A stretch of 64,000 bases of DNA, from NCBI GenBank assembly GCA_009617715.1, contig VTFK01000299.1, positions 248,001 to 312,000 on the forward strand, in the 5' to 3' direction. The stretch comes from Plectrocnemia conspersa (taxonomy: Eukaryota > Arthropoda > Insecta > Trichoptera > Polycentropodidae). The translations under genes were made by a program, and so were the position numbers. A model generated the notes under the pieces. The model saw only the letters and a program-made list of their open reading frames with translations. It was not told the origin of the DNA and made no database searches. Below are positions 12,767 through 23,800 of the stretch, piece by piece; the stretch's first letter is position 1, and each line of letters starts with the position of its first letter.

Positions 12767-12880
12767 TTACGTTTGCACTATATGTTTACAAGTTTAAGTT
12801 ACATTATATTTAACCGTGAACGGACTGACAGCAAGGTTTCGCTATCACGCATAAACGCGTGAACGGACCTTAATGTGTTA
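12767..12880 (+). repeat. dispersed repeat with palindromic core, copy 1
   Basis: Matches 17988-18080 in the same orientation. Shared blocks are TTACGTTTGCAC, TTTACAAGTTTA, CTATCACGC and GCGTGAACGGACC. Its core CACGCATAAACGCGTG is an inverted repeat, and the second copy keeps the pairing as CACGCGAAAAAGCGTG. Class unknown. Confidence 0.7.
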
Positions 12881-13834
12881 ATGGATATTTTACAATTTAA
12901 TTTCCACAGGACGATTTTAAGTGCCCCCAACACATTACAAAACATTATTTTTTACCGATGTAATAAATTACTACATCTAATTTATGTCCCAGAAAACGCA
13001 AATGCCCATCTAATATACCTTAAATTCGTTTTAAAAAATGGTTTTGAAGAGTGAGCATTAACAACTTTGTATGCAGAAAAGGAGAATATTTATTCCGAGA
13101 TTCTTATCGGTTAAAAGCGGGAGACAAAGAAGAAACTTATTTTGTACTGCGTTGTTAGAATTTCGTTTATATAGTACATTTATCTCTTATCGTAAATATT
13201 TACCATGTAGAGCACTTTACTAATTTAACAAATCGAATAACACACATCTAGTTATAATATGTAACATTTTTATTACGAAAAGGTTTTGAATTTATCACTA
13301 TTTTGTTTGGTTCCAACAAAGCCACTCGTGGCGGTCATTTTTTTAATTGTTTTACAACAGGAAGTGTATAAATTTAGAAAAAAAATATATTCGCGTGATT
13401 AAAATTCCGGTCGTTTTGTTGACGAAATTATAGCTGACTCGAGATCAGACTATTCATTAGATGAAAAAAAATATTTAATATACAATTTGCTTCAATTTTT
13501 TTTACTATTAGTTATTTTTTGTAAGTATTTAATTAGATACCCGTTCTGTGCGTAATCAAGACCACTGCGAACACATATATGGTGTTAATATGGCAGTGTA
13601 GTGAGAAATTTTATATTAATTTTATTTAATGAAAAGATTTATTTTTCTGTTGTGCTTGGTTGAGCGCAACCGACAGTTTTGCGACATATTACTATTTTAT
13701 TTATTTATAAATATATAATTTAAGGCAGGCTTAGCTGTACAGCGAGAAGTTTTATATTATTATTTTCTTTAAAAGCTTAGTTGATAAAGTTACTAACCAT
13801 TTATCTGCGACGCAAGAATTTAGTTGTGGTGTCA

Positions 13835-14580
13835 GGGACGTCATTTCAGTTATCGTTTTTTTAATATTTCTATTTCATTAAGATTCATAGTATTTCAATA
13901 AATGACATGCATTTTTTAATCAAATTCAAAAGGAATCCACGTCAAAAACAATGAAATCATGCCGTATGAACGATACATAATCGCTCGATTATGTAGCGTT
14001 CATATTACCAATTTTTATAACAATATTACGATTTGGAGGATCGAATGAAGCACAACTAAACCGAATTTCGACCAATAAGAGAGTGCAAAAAACAATTATC
14101 CCTTCTCAGAAGTCAAAAATCCACGTCAAAAGCAATAAAATTATGTCGCTGCGCCGGCGCAGTGGTTATGTGGCGTTCATATTAGGACTTTTTATAACAA
14201 TATTACTATTTAGAGAATCGAATGAAGTACATCTAAACCAAATTTTCTAAACCAAAATTGTGCCGTCGCCGTCGCAGTGTGAACGCTCGTTACCAAGCGT
14301 TCCCACTGCGGCGAAAATTCAGCGAAATGACATATTTTAAAAAATATTTTCGGGATAGATTTGACACTGTCTTTTAGATTTTCTTTGAAATTTTTTTTTG
14401 AGAATGTCTGGTTTTGTATAAGGGGTCATTTCAGTTTTCTTTAATATTTATATTTTATTAAGATTCATAGTGTTTAATTAAATGACATGCATTTTTCTGG
14501 CCAAATTCAAGGGGGGGCAAATGCTTCCACCTTCCCAAATGACGTTCCTGTTTGGTCTGCTTGTTTGATTAAAGCTAACT
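13835..14580 (-). repeat. composite dispersed repeat
   Basis: Positions 14320-14560 are the inverted counterpart of 53480-53720; both carry the ATCTATCCCGAAAATATTT block, a CCAAATTC-AAG block and ATGACATGCATTTTT. Positions 13845-13930 carry another inverted part. Between them a unit of about 130 bp occurs twice (13935-14065 and 14115-14250, sharing CCACGTCAAAA and TTTTTATAACAATATTAC). The GC-rich palindrome CTGCGCCGGCGCAG lies near 14149-14162, and an imperfect hairpin lies at about 14265-14320. No coding frame was seen. Confidence 0.65.
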
Positions 14581-14639
14581 ATATTGATAAATAGTTTCTT
14601 AAAACTATACTTATGCTGAAGATAAAATGTTGACGATCG

Positions 14640-14985
14640 CTTTCTCCGCAAGGGTTATTTTGTTAAGCACGAACCGAAGCAGTTTATTATCAGGGCGTCC
14701 GCTGAACGAGTCGCACGGTCGAGTCGCGGTCTCTCGTTCGTTTTGGTTATAATATCATTCATCAATAGTTCCCGATATTTATTCAGTTTTATGTTGATGA
14801 AGCATTTGAATCGGTTCTATTTTTCTATAATAAAAAAAAAATTAGTCACGCGATCTTGAAATGATTGACAGTGAATGCACGTGCGCCCTCTTCCGAAGTG
14901 TGTTGTGTCAGTGACGTTCTGAGTTAATTCTTTCGTAGAAAATAGCGTTGAAACCAAAACAATGGAGATAACAACGGTCTGAACG
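14640..14985 (+). promoter_or_regulatory. candidate promoter and 5' UTR exon of ABCG
   Basis: A GC- and CpG-rich island stands out from AT-rich flanks and ends in GAACG|GTGAGT at 14985/14986, a strong donor. A six-codon upstream ORF (ATG at 14962-14964, stop at 14980-14982, in the good context CAAAACAATGG) lies just before the donor. The next plausible acceptor downstream, TTTTCTTTTCAG at 20471-20482, opens the segment that contains the transporter start codon. Assigning this exon to ABCG is inference; no core promoter motif is certain. Confidence 0.35.
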
Positions 14986-17900
14986 GTGAGTTATCTAGTT
15001 TTGTTATCGCATTATTTAAACATATGTATAATACATTATTCTCGTGCAGTGCAAACCTCGTCTGTATCTAACCTACATATATTATGCTCTAAAACTTTTC
15101 CATATTACTCAAAATATACATTGCATTTCTATTTGTTTTGCTGGTTTTTATACCACATGTAAGAACAAAGTACACTTTATATGATTCATGTTTAAATTAA
15201 ATAATTGTCACTGTATAAATCACGTCTATTCAAATTTTGTAGTAAATTGAAAAATAAACATAGTATTATAGTAAAATTTTATGGTATATGTGTATTTTAA
15301 TGATGTAAACAACATTAGGTAGAATGTTGTACCATAAGAATGTTTCTACAAATTATGTATTCAACTTCTGGCTTATACACAATTAATACAGATTTTAATT
15401 ATGTTGTAACTAGTTAATTATTATAGGGCTTATAATTTTTGGGTCAGTAAATATTAATGGGTTATTTTTTATATTAAATGCTATATTTTTTAAAATAAAA
15501 TGGTAAATTATATTTTACCCAAATGTTGATATTTTAATAGAGTACAATTAGCTCGGTAAAAATCTAAAATATTTTTCATACAAAAATCACAAATAATCCT
15601 TTTAATTGTATTGTATAATCGTTATGACGATTTTACTATCCGTTTGTCAAAAAGTAACTGACCATTTAATTTGTTAACATTGTAGTAAAAAAATTATTTG
15701 TTTTCTCGTATATTGATTCAAATATCTATACATTTTTATATGACGTCTATAACTAGATATACTGTTTTTTATTTACATGTAAAATAAAACAATAATATGC
15801 TCTCATTTCTATAAAACAAAAATATGGAATTCCTATATTAAAAAACGTCAATCAGTATGAAAATCATATATCGTATTTAAAAGTAAGACTAAAATATATG
15901 ATTTTCATTCCGACACGTTTTCTAATATGGAAATTCCATATTTTTTGTTAACAAATATTAAATGTTAAAAGAACATAAATTATTATTTCAAGGAAGTATT
16001 AATTAATAATGATTTTACATAAATTACTTTAATTTAAGATCTTTTAAAAATACACAAAAAATTAATACTTTTATACAAAGCTTGAAAGCACTATTTGAAT
16101 TTACAAAAATATACTCTAAAAAATAGTATATATATATGATAATTCAAGCTATCTAATTAAAAATGATTTGGTAAATTGTAAAAATACAACTTTTGCCAAG
16201 TGTAGTGAAATATTAATAATTGTATATGAATTACTCATCTCAAATATTTGATGTAAATATTTTTTTAAATAATTGTTAATAAATTAATTTGATTCTCAAG
16301 GATACTATCTAAACGATTATTTATTATAACAGCTGAAAATGTATGCATGTATATTGACCTCGTAAACTTTGAATTACAATGTGAAAAACAGTATTGAAGA
16401 CATTTTTTTTGAGAATGCATAAAACACCGGTTAGTCATATGAAACGGAATTACCTCACTTTGTCATTTGAGTTTTCCTTTCCTCGCTCTTGGTCGTCTAG
16501 AACAGGATTAAATACTAATTATCCGCAGAAATTATTAGCAGTGAAACTTTCACCTTTGAGTGTGATTGACGGAATTAGCTGGATGAGTTTTTATTTCTAA
16601 CGTAGAATAGAGCATTAATATTTTTGTTACCATAACATAAAATATACATCATAATAATAATCAATGTGACGTTAGATACATTTAAATAATATATTAATTT
16701 ATATTATATTTTATATAAATAATATATAACGCATTAATTATCGTATTTTAATCAATATGCAAGCAAATACAAATGCTTAATAATGTTTTAATTAACATGA
16801 CACTAAAATATAATATAGAGTAGTAGTTATAAAGCCGATTTATTATATTGATAAAAATTGTCAGTCAAATTTAAGTTTTTTTAAGCCAGTAATTAATTGT
16901 GATTCGTATCGATTAATATTCACGTTCACGCTATTCGTCACATTTTTTATTAAATAAAAAAAATATGTAAAGTCTGACACGTAAGATCACTTCAAAATAT
17001 TTTTTGTTGAATAACTCATTCACGGAAGAGTTCTTCTCGAGAGTCATAAAAATAAATTATTATACATATCTTATGAAAATCGTTATAAATACAAGTTAAT
17101 TTATTCTATTTACCTAAGGACAGATAGGCTATGAATTTATATACATATACTAATAATCTTTTCTTCCTCTACATTTTCACCGAGCATGTATGATTTATCC
17201 ATAAAAGTAACTGCTGCAAATGTCTTTAAAACACATCGACATGTTAATATTTGGATCGTTAATCATTGTTAGGATGAGTAACTTATTTTTTTCCCACTAC
17301 GTCTTACGTGTTATTGTTTGTGGTTTTATTTTATTTTTAACATCATAACAATTGGAATGATTTTGATACATAATACCATTTTTAAAATGTATTAAGTATC
17401 ATTATAAATTATTTTATGATTTTGTCCCACCTCTTTCTACGCTGTAGATTTTATAGCGTTTTTTGTTTAAATAAACGTTCTAGCAAGAAGTTTGGGTTTC
17501 TGTAGATTGCTTTAAATGAAACTGAATGATGTAAAACACATCGATTTTTAAGTCACAAATGTAATAATTATAGAGTTTATCTTAAAGTTCACAAAAAATA
17601 TTTTTTCTGCACTTTCATACACCATCTAGATACGTGTCATAAAAACTCCATTAAAAAAACATACAGCTCATACAAAATCAAGGGATAGATTTCAGGATAT
17701 AAAAGTTCGATAAACCCCAAAAGGACAAATTCCGACATGATCATTAGGCCGATTTATACAAAATACCGTAAACTTTAAGCAATAACAATAGTTTGCTTCC
17801 AATTATATTTTTATAAATTAAATTTTGCCATTTGTGGACTGTTCCAAGACCTTTATGTGGTTGGTTTTTAAATGTCAATTTAATTACTAATATATGCTAT

Positions 17901-17987
17901 GATCCTCAGAGCAAATATAGTTTTTTTATCTGCATTTCATTTTTATGAACTTAATACGCTATCAAAATAATTATAATTCAATCTTTA
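14986..17987. other. no feature seen (possible 5' UTR intron)
   Basis: AT-rich with no supported exon. If the exon ending at 14985 belongs to the transporter, this is the start of a 5.5-kb intron in its 5' UTR. Confidence 0.35.
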
Positions 17988-18080
17988 TTACGTTTGCACG
18001 ATATTTACAAGTTTATGTTTAACCCTTGAAAACGCGAAGTTTCTCTATCACGCGAAAAAGCGTGAACGGACCGTAATGTG
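17988..18080 (+). repeat. dispersed repeat with palindromic core, copy 2
   Basis: Second copy of the 12767-12880 unit. The central inverted repeat CACGC...GCGTG keeps its pairing although the spacer differs. Confidence 0.7.
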
Positions 18081-18614
18081 TATTTTTATCAGTAGAGCGT
18101 GAGCATGGATCAATTTTATTAGTCATATTGTATTTGATATCTATATGTATGTTACATCGCTAAAGATTGCAATAAGGCATTGAATATGCTTTGCTTCACT
18201 GTGAAGTGAAGTGCAGACAACTTATTTTTGAACACTGTGCTCTTAAATCCATTTTTAATTATTTTAATTTATTAAAAAGACCTTACTCCTAAACAGTTAA
18301 TGACGATTAAGATACGAAACAATCGCAAGATTGCTTCCACATTGGGGAAGGCCATCTGCATTTTTTCCTTGTATATAATTTTATATAGTTCCGTATGAGA
18401 CAGAGAGTGCTTTTCTGTGTGCCTATAGGTTTGTCTCACATATACATGAAAAATCAAAAGTTTATCAGTATGTTTCAGGTCAACATATTCTAGGTATACT
18501 TTTAAAAATAGTTCAACGTCATGATGATTTTTTATAAATACCGTTGTACCTATCAGCCGTCATGGCTGCATTGTCGTAAGACTGCCTTCGGCATTTTACG
18601 AAGTCAATTTTAAG

Positions 18615-19561
18615 CTAAGTAATGCGATAGTTAAATACTAATTCTGCCATGTTTTCCCCTGAGTGATATCTTAGCTCAAGGTAAGTCAAAAATCTTTCAT
18701 TTCGTAAACCATCTTCAGGGGCTTCATATCTGTTAATGAAAGTCAGTTGAACAGTATGTGAAATGTAAGGAGTAGAATCTGAAATATTCAGCTTTTTTAG
18801 CATCAGTCACGATTACGTCCTTAATTAAATAATTTCCTCACATAAAGTTTTTATGTGAGGAAAAACATACTTTTTAATATGAGCCTGTATAAATGAATCA
18901 AATCTTGCTACTAGTTATAAAATACCAGGATAATTTCTGTTATTTAGATATCCAAATTGTGCATTTTCTGAATGGTAAGCATCTTTCCGTGACATGTCGA
19001 CAGTATTGCTGTTCTGCTTTTATATGTTCATCTATCTTTAAATATAACGTTTTTGTTAAGTATGTTAACATGGCATTCTTGTGCTTCTCTAAATTTACGT
19101 GTGTTTGAATAATAAATAAGTTTTGCAAATTATCAAACCTTTCATAAGATAATACTGTAGCAGTAACTGTAACTTTCTTTGTCTCATTTGCGGCAATTTC
19201 GCTTATTAACATACACAAAGATATGGAAATGTGCAATGAGAAGAATATTTTCTTTAAAAAATTCCTGCAACTAATTATTCGCTGTCCATGGCATCTGGGC
19301 TTCAGTTGTTGTGTCATCTGAATTTTATACGGGTGTAGGTGCAAGTCCAGATGCAAAATACAAAAGGAGCCATAAGAAAAACCCAAAAGCTGCTAACGCT
19401 GACGAGTCTTCGGCCACACTATTATGCACAGGCATTACCTTATCTTCAAATTGTTCACTCAGTAGGACGATGAAATTGACCATTATGTTCCCATAAATAC
19501 ACAGTTCGTACAGAATTATTATTTCTGTAGAACAATTGAACAATTTTAACGCGTTGAGCAA
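18615..19561 (-). other. cluster of coding-like minus-strand frames, unidentified
   Basis: Three minus-strand frames follow each other. 19325-19561 contains IMVNFIVLLSEQFEDK followed by GTAATG, a donor-like site. 18940-19386 is 148 codons with a hydrophobic segment near its middle and ...LSYERFDNLQNLF.... 18615-18803 contains INRYEAPEDGLRNERF and LELRYHSGENMAELVF. Residue composition looks more protein-like than most chance frames here, and TTCAG and TTGCAG acceptors occur between them. No family was recognised. It may be a decayed small multi-exon gene or chance. Confidence 0.25.
18833..18863. repeat. perfect 14-bp-arm hairpin
   Basis: TTTCCTCACATAAA, the loop GTT, and the exact reverse complement. 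It lies between two coding-like minus-strand frames. Confidence 0.85.
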
Positions 19562-19723
19562 TTCATTTCGTGAATGTATCGTTGCAAACTAACATTTGAC
19601 ACTTTGAACACGCGTGATTATTGGCAGCTGTCTGATTTACAGTGCTGCCAACATAGGAAACTCGAATTAGATCAACCTATATATGAGTGCATGTTTGCTT
19701 TAATTATTTTTGTATAAAATAAA

Positions 19724-19845
19724 GACGGAATAGCGTAGTCTGTAACGTCTCAGACTAATAACTCTGAGGTTGCGTGTTCGAGCCCAGGAAGCGGCACTCG
19801 AATTTATATTTAAAAATAAATGCATTATTATTAAAAAAAAAAACC
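19724..19845 (+). mobile_element. tRNA-Ile-like SINE or tRNA pseudogene
   Basis: The head resembles a tRNA with anticodon AAT: an A-box-like TAGCGTAGTCTG, an anticodon arm CTCAGA-CTAATAAC-TCTGAG, and a B-box-like GTTCGAGCC. The T-stem and acceptor stem do not pair well, so it is not a functional tRNA. It is followed by about 30 bp of AT-rich sequence and an A-run at about 19833-19843, as in tRNA-derived SINEs. A decayed genomic tRNA is the alternative. Confidence 0.55.
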
Positions 19846-20482
19846 GGCCCCAAGTGAATTAATAAAATATATAACACAATAATTTATAATTATTAATATA
19901 GATATCACCTGATTCCCAGACTTTTTCAGTCTGGTGGTTAATACTTGTTATTGTATATATTCATTATATCTGATTGGCTTACTCAGTTGGTACAGATTTA
20001 CCATGTTGTAATGCATTGGGCTTACGACTATCAGTTAACAACGAAAGATTTATTAAAATAAAATCTACAATAATGCAATGGGAAAACCTGTCAAGTAATA
20101 AAATAAATATATTTAAAGAACCACTATTTTTTTTAAATCATGATCAATTAAGCTTTAGATATGATTATTTTATGGAAGGGAGAAGGGGTAATCTTACAAA
20201 TATTTTGAGCGAATATGTATTTTGGTCCATTTTTTTTTAAATATTGTAGTAAGGCATGATTTTATTTTAGCCCGAATATTGCCAAGTTTAGTGGCAAAAT
20301 GCCGATGTCAAAATGCAAAAAGGCAAAAAAGTGCAGTGACTTTCAAAGTTAGGTTTGCATTCAACTGGCGAAGAATCGATATAAAAAATTTGAGCTACAC
20401 TATTATTCAATATCTTGCCAAATGTGATAAACGCGTTTGCGTCCTGTATAATGCAGCATTACAACTTATGTTTTCTTTTCAG
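19846..20482. other. no feature seen upstream of first coding exon
   Basis: A few open frames with no recognisable product. The stretch ends in the polypyrimidine tract and acceptor TTTTCTTTTCAG that opens the first coding exon of the transporter. Confidence 0.4.
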
Positions 20483-20597
20483 ACGATCCGTCGTCCGCTA
20501 GTCGTTTCGCGCAATTTCACCGTTGCGGAGAGAAGCGGTAGTTTGAAGGGTTATACCGCCTCTTGCGATCGTGACAGATCTCAGTGTGCGCTCGGAA
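20483..20597 (+). other. 5' UTR part of ABCG first coding exon
   Basis: The segment follows the acceptor TTTTCTTTTCAG and precedes the start codon. It is GC-richer than its upstream flank and has a stop (20544-20546) in frame with the coding sequence, which excludes an N-terminal extension within this exon. Confidence 0.55.
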
Positions 20598-20886
20598 ATG
20601 GAGAAGGCGACCAAGCAGGAAGAGAAAGCAGCCAAGCCAGGGCCTCTGGTATGCTGTAGCCACAAGTCTTGCTCTTCCTTATCGTCGTCCGAAGCTACCA
20701 CGTCCAGGATTATCATCAATCCGAACCTGGACGTCCAATACACCGACCAGCCGAACAACAACAGGTTCCACTTGAACCACAACCAGCTCAGGGAGCTGAA
20801 GCTGCCTAGAAGACCGCCGGTTGACTTAGAGTTCAAGGATATCAGATACACCGTAACCGAGTATTCTTTGGCGAAGTTCACGCGCA
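20598..20886 (+). CDS. ABCG exon 1: N-terminal cytosolic region
   Basis: Starts [13 protein letters not shown], followed by a Cys/Ser-rich stretch ([14 protein letters not shown]) and then [14 protein letters not shown], the beginning of the ATP-binding fold. The donor is CGCGCA|GTGAGT, phase 1. The Cys-rich N-terminus is variable in this family and could be palmitoylated (inference). Confidence 0.9.
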
Positions 20887-23800
20887 GTGAGTATTACATG
20901 ATAAGTTTTATCGTACATTGAACTCTTAATACTATGTATTACAATGCAAGCTAAGATGCTTGATCGATTAGATATGAGGTCATTCGATTTTGTGTCGATC
21001 GTACGCAATATGAATGACGATTGTTAAAAACGTATACAATTAGAGGTCGCCGAACCAATTGTCCGAAACGTGTTCAAGGTAATATTTACCGTGTCAGTGT
21101 TACGTTAATTGTATAATACGAAGGAGAAATGGTTTGCTATGCCTGCAGTAATTTCGCAGGATTCTAGCAGCCATGGTTTAAGTATTATATTTGCAAAATA
21201 TCTCTCTCTAAAAAATGAAGGTTGTATACTTCCCCCATTTTTTATAATATTTATATATTTAAGATTGTTTGTTTCTCGTTCACATAGTTGATGCATTTTC
21301 AAAGTCACATATTACATAATTATAAAAATATTGGCATGTTCTTTTTGCGGCACATGTTAAGTATAGTGGTGATAATGGAAGGTCAATGTGGAAATGAATT
21401 AACGTGTTCTAAAAAATCAAATTTTAACAGAAGCTCTTACTATAATATATAGACAGTTACAAAGATAAATCTTAAGTAATTAACTATATGATTTTTTTAA
21501 ATATATTTTTTATATACAGAGTTTGAAACAAAAATATAATTCTGATAGTTGAATGCTCAGCTTGTAACATTGCAATATTAAATTGACCATGAGAGAAGCA
21601 TATTCGCCGTAAATGTAGAAGTCAGGACCACACAAGAGATTAATGTCTTCACAATCAACTGCTTCACATTGCACAGTTCCGGTTAATCTAAAATCAATGG
21701 TAGCATATTATAAATATCAAACATTAAAGTAAGATTTTTCTATAATAAACCTAGAATTTAAAACAACTTGATTAATTATATAACGTACTTCAATTGGCAG
21801 TATATCTTAACTCGAGAAATTTATTTTGTTTAACACTTGACTTTTACATTTATTGCCATTCGTTATAGGTACTTGTGATTTTTATTGAGAACAAACAAAC
21901 ACAACGAAAATGTTTGTCAATAAATTAAGAATTTTATTTATATTTATTATAGTTTTAACGTTAGAAGCTTTATATTATTACTAGAGCTGATATTCAACAT
22001 AATATTAGAAATCATAAGACATTTAATCATGTGTTTTAATAATTTTAATATTTGATGGCAAATAGGATCTAAATAAAATTCGAACACATGTCTTTCAGGT
22101 ATAAGTCATCGACTTATACCACTGGCAATGTAAAGTAATTAATGACATCCAGTCATAGTTATTCATACGCGCCATTTATTTGCTTCACCTAATTAAATTG
22201 CACTTTTCAAGGTTGACGCGTATTTCCGAATTAAAAGTTAAACAATCATAGAAATGTTTTGTATATTCCTTTTTTGTTATTTATTATTTATAAGTTGCCG
22301 GACTTTTCTAATTATTTTTAATGACGAAGAACTAATTAAAAAAATAAAATAATTACTTTAGATACGCAAACAATCATTAACCTATTTTCTTGAAGTCATA
22401 AAAAAGTTACCCTAATAAATAAATGATCGTCAATACATTATTACCTCATAGTGACACATTGGCCAACTTTTAGTGTATACTAAAAACATTTTTTCTACAC
22501 ATTCCTCAAAAAATCTCAATTTGGAATTACCTAAAAATTAGATAATCGTTTTCATAAGCAATTTTAAAGGGATGTCATGCATGTCGAAATCCTTGAAGTG
22601 GCAAACAAGAGTCATGGTTGACGGAAAACCATCCTTGAGTATCATAATAGTTCGCTGACCGATAATTTATTATAAATCATTATAAACCTGGCATTTTTAA
22701 ACCGCATTAGCTTAGATTATCAAAACAATATATAAATACATATAAAACAATCCTCGAAGGATTAAAAAATATATTTATTAATTTGGAAATACTCGAAATT
22801 CATAAATATATCAAAGAACGAGTTCATAAATATATCAAGTGCCTAATCATTGGAGCTATGACACATCCTTATCACACGGTTCGTCCTTTTTCGTTCACCG
22901 TATTTAATTTTAGTTGAGGCTCCATGGCCAAGGTCGCTTTTTATTCTAATGTCACCTTTCAATTATCGTAAATTATAATGGCATTGATATGTTTCAATCG
23001 CTGAGACCCATAAATATTTTAAATGTTTATGGGTCTCAGTTAATTATATAGACCTGTTTTATTTTGTTTTATTTTTTTTCTTATTGAGTGCAAAAATAAT
23101 TGCTTCACATATTTCTCGACGATAATGAAACAGGTTTTTTCATAAGGAGGATAATAATAATTCTCTTCGCCGTCATCAGGTGAACGCTCTCGAGGACCAT
23201 GAAAGGAAAAGTGTGACCTTAAGATATATAGCGAATAAAATGAAACTTTTATTGATATTGCAATACAGGTCTTGTCTACGTGAGTAGCGCATTTTTGCAA
23301 TATAAAAACCTGTAGTGTTTCGAAAATTCACGATCGGTTACTGAAAGAAGCTAGTTCGTTTAAAACCTGATTGATGTAAGTATGTTCATGTTACGACAGT
23401 TAAGGTTTATATAAACTAGCAACCTTGAACTTGATTAAGTGAGCAGGCGGGGCCGAAAAACAAGTTTTGGTTAATTTTTTGCACAGTGATTGTTTCTTTG
23501 TTTCTGGCACGAATGATGCTTACTATATGTAATTCAAGAAACTATTGTATTCAATATTAAATACAAGATGATTCGTGAAAAATCTGAAGTTCATATTAGT
23601 ATCAATTCAGAACGATAGCATAAAAATATTTCATCTGAAAAAAAATTAGAATATAGTTAACATTTTACAAATATACCATAATTCCGGAACAAACTTGGTC
23701 AATCCAGAATAATGTATATTGAATATAGTAGTTAATGTTATTTCTACAAAAATACTTTTATATAAATTTTGCCATCCTTTTTAATGTACGAAAACTATAT

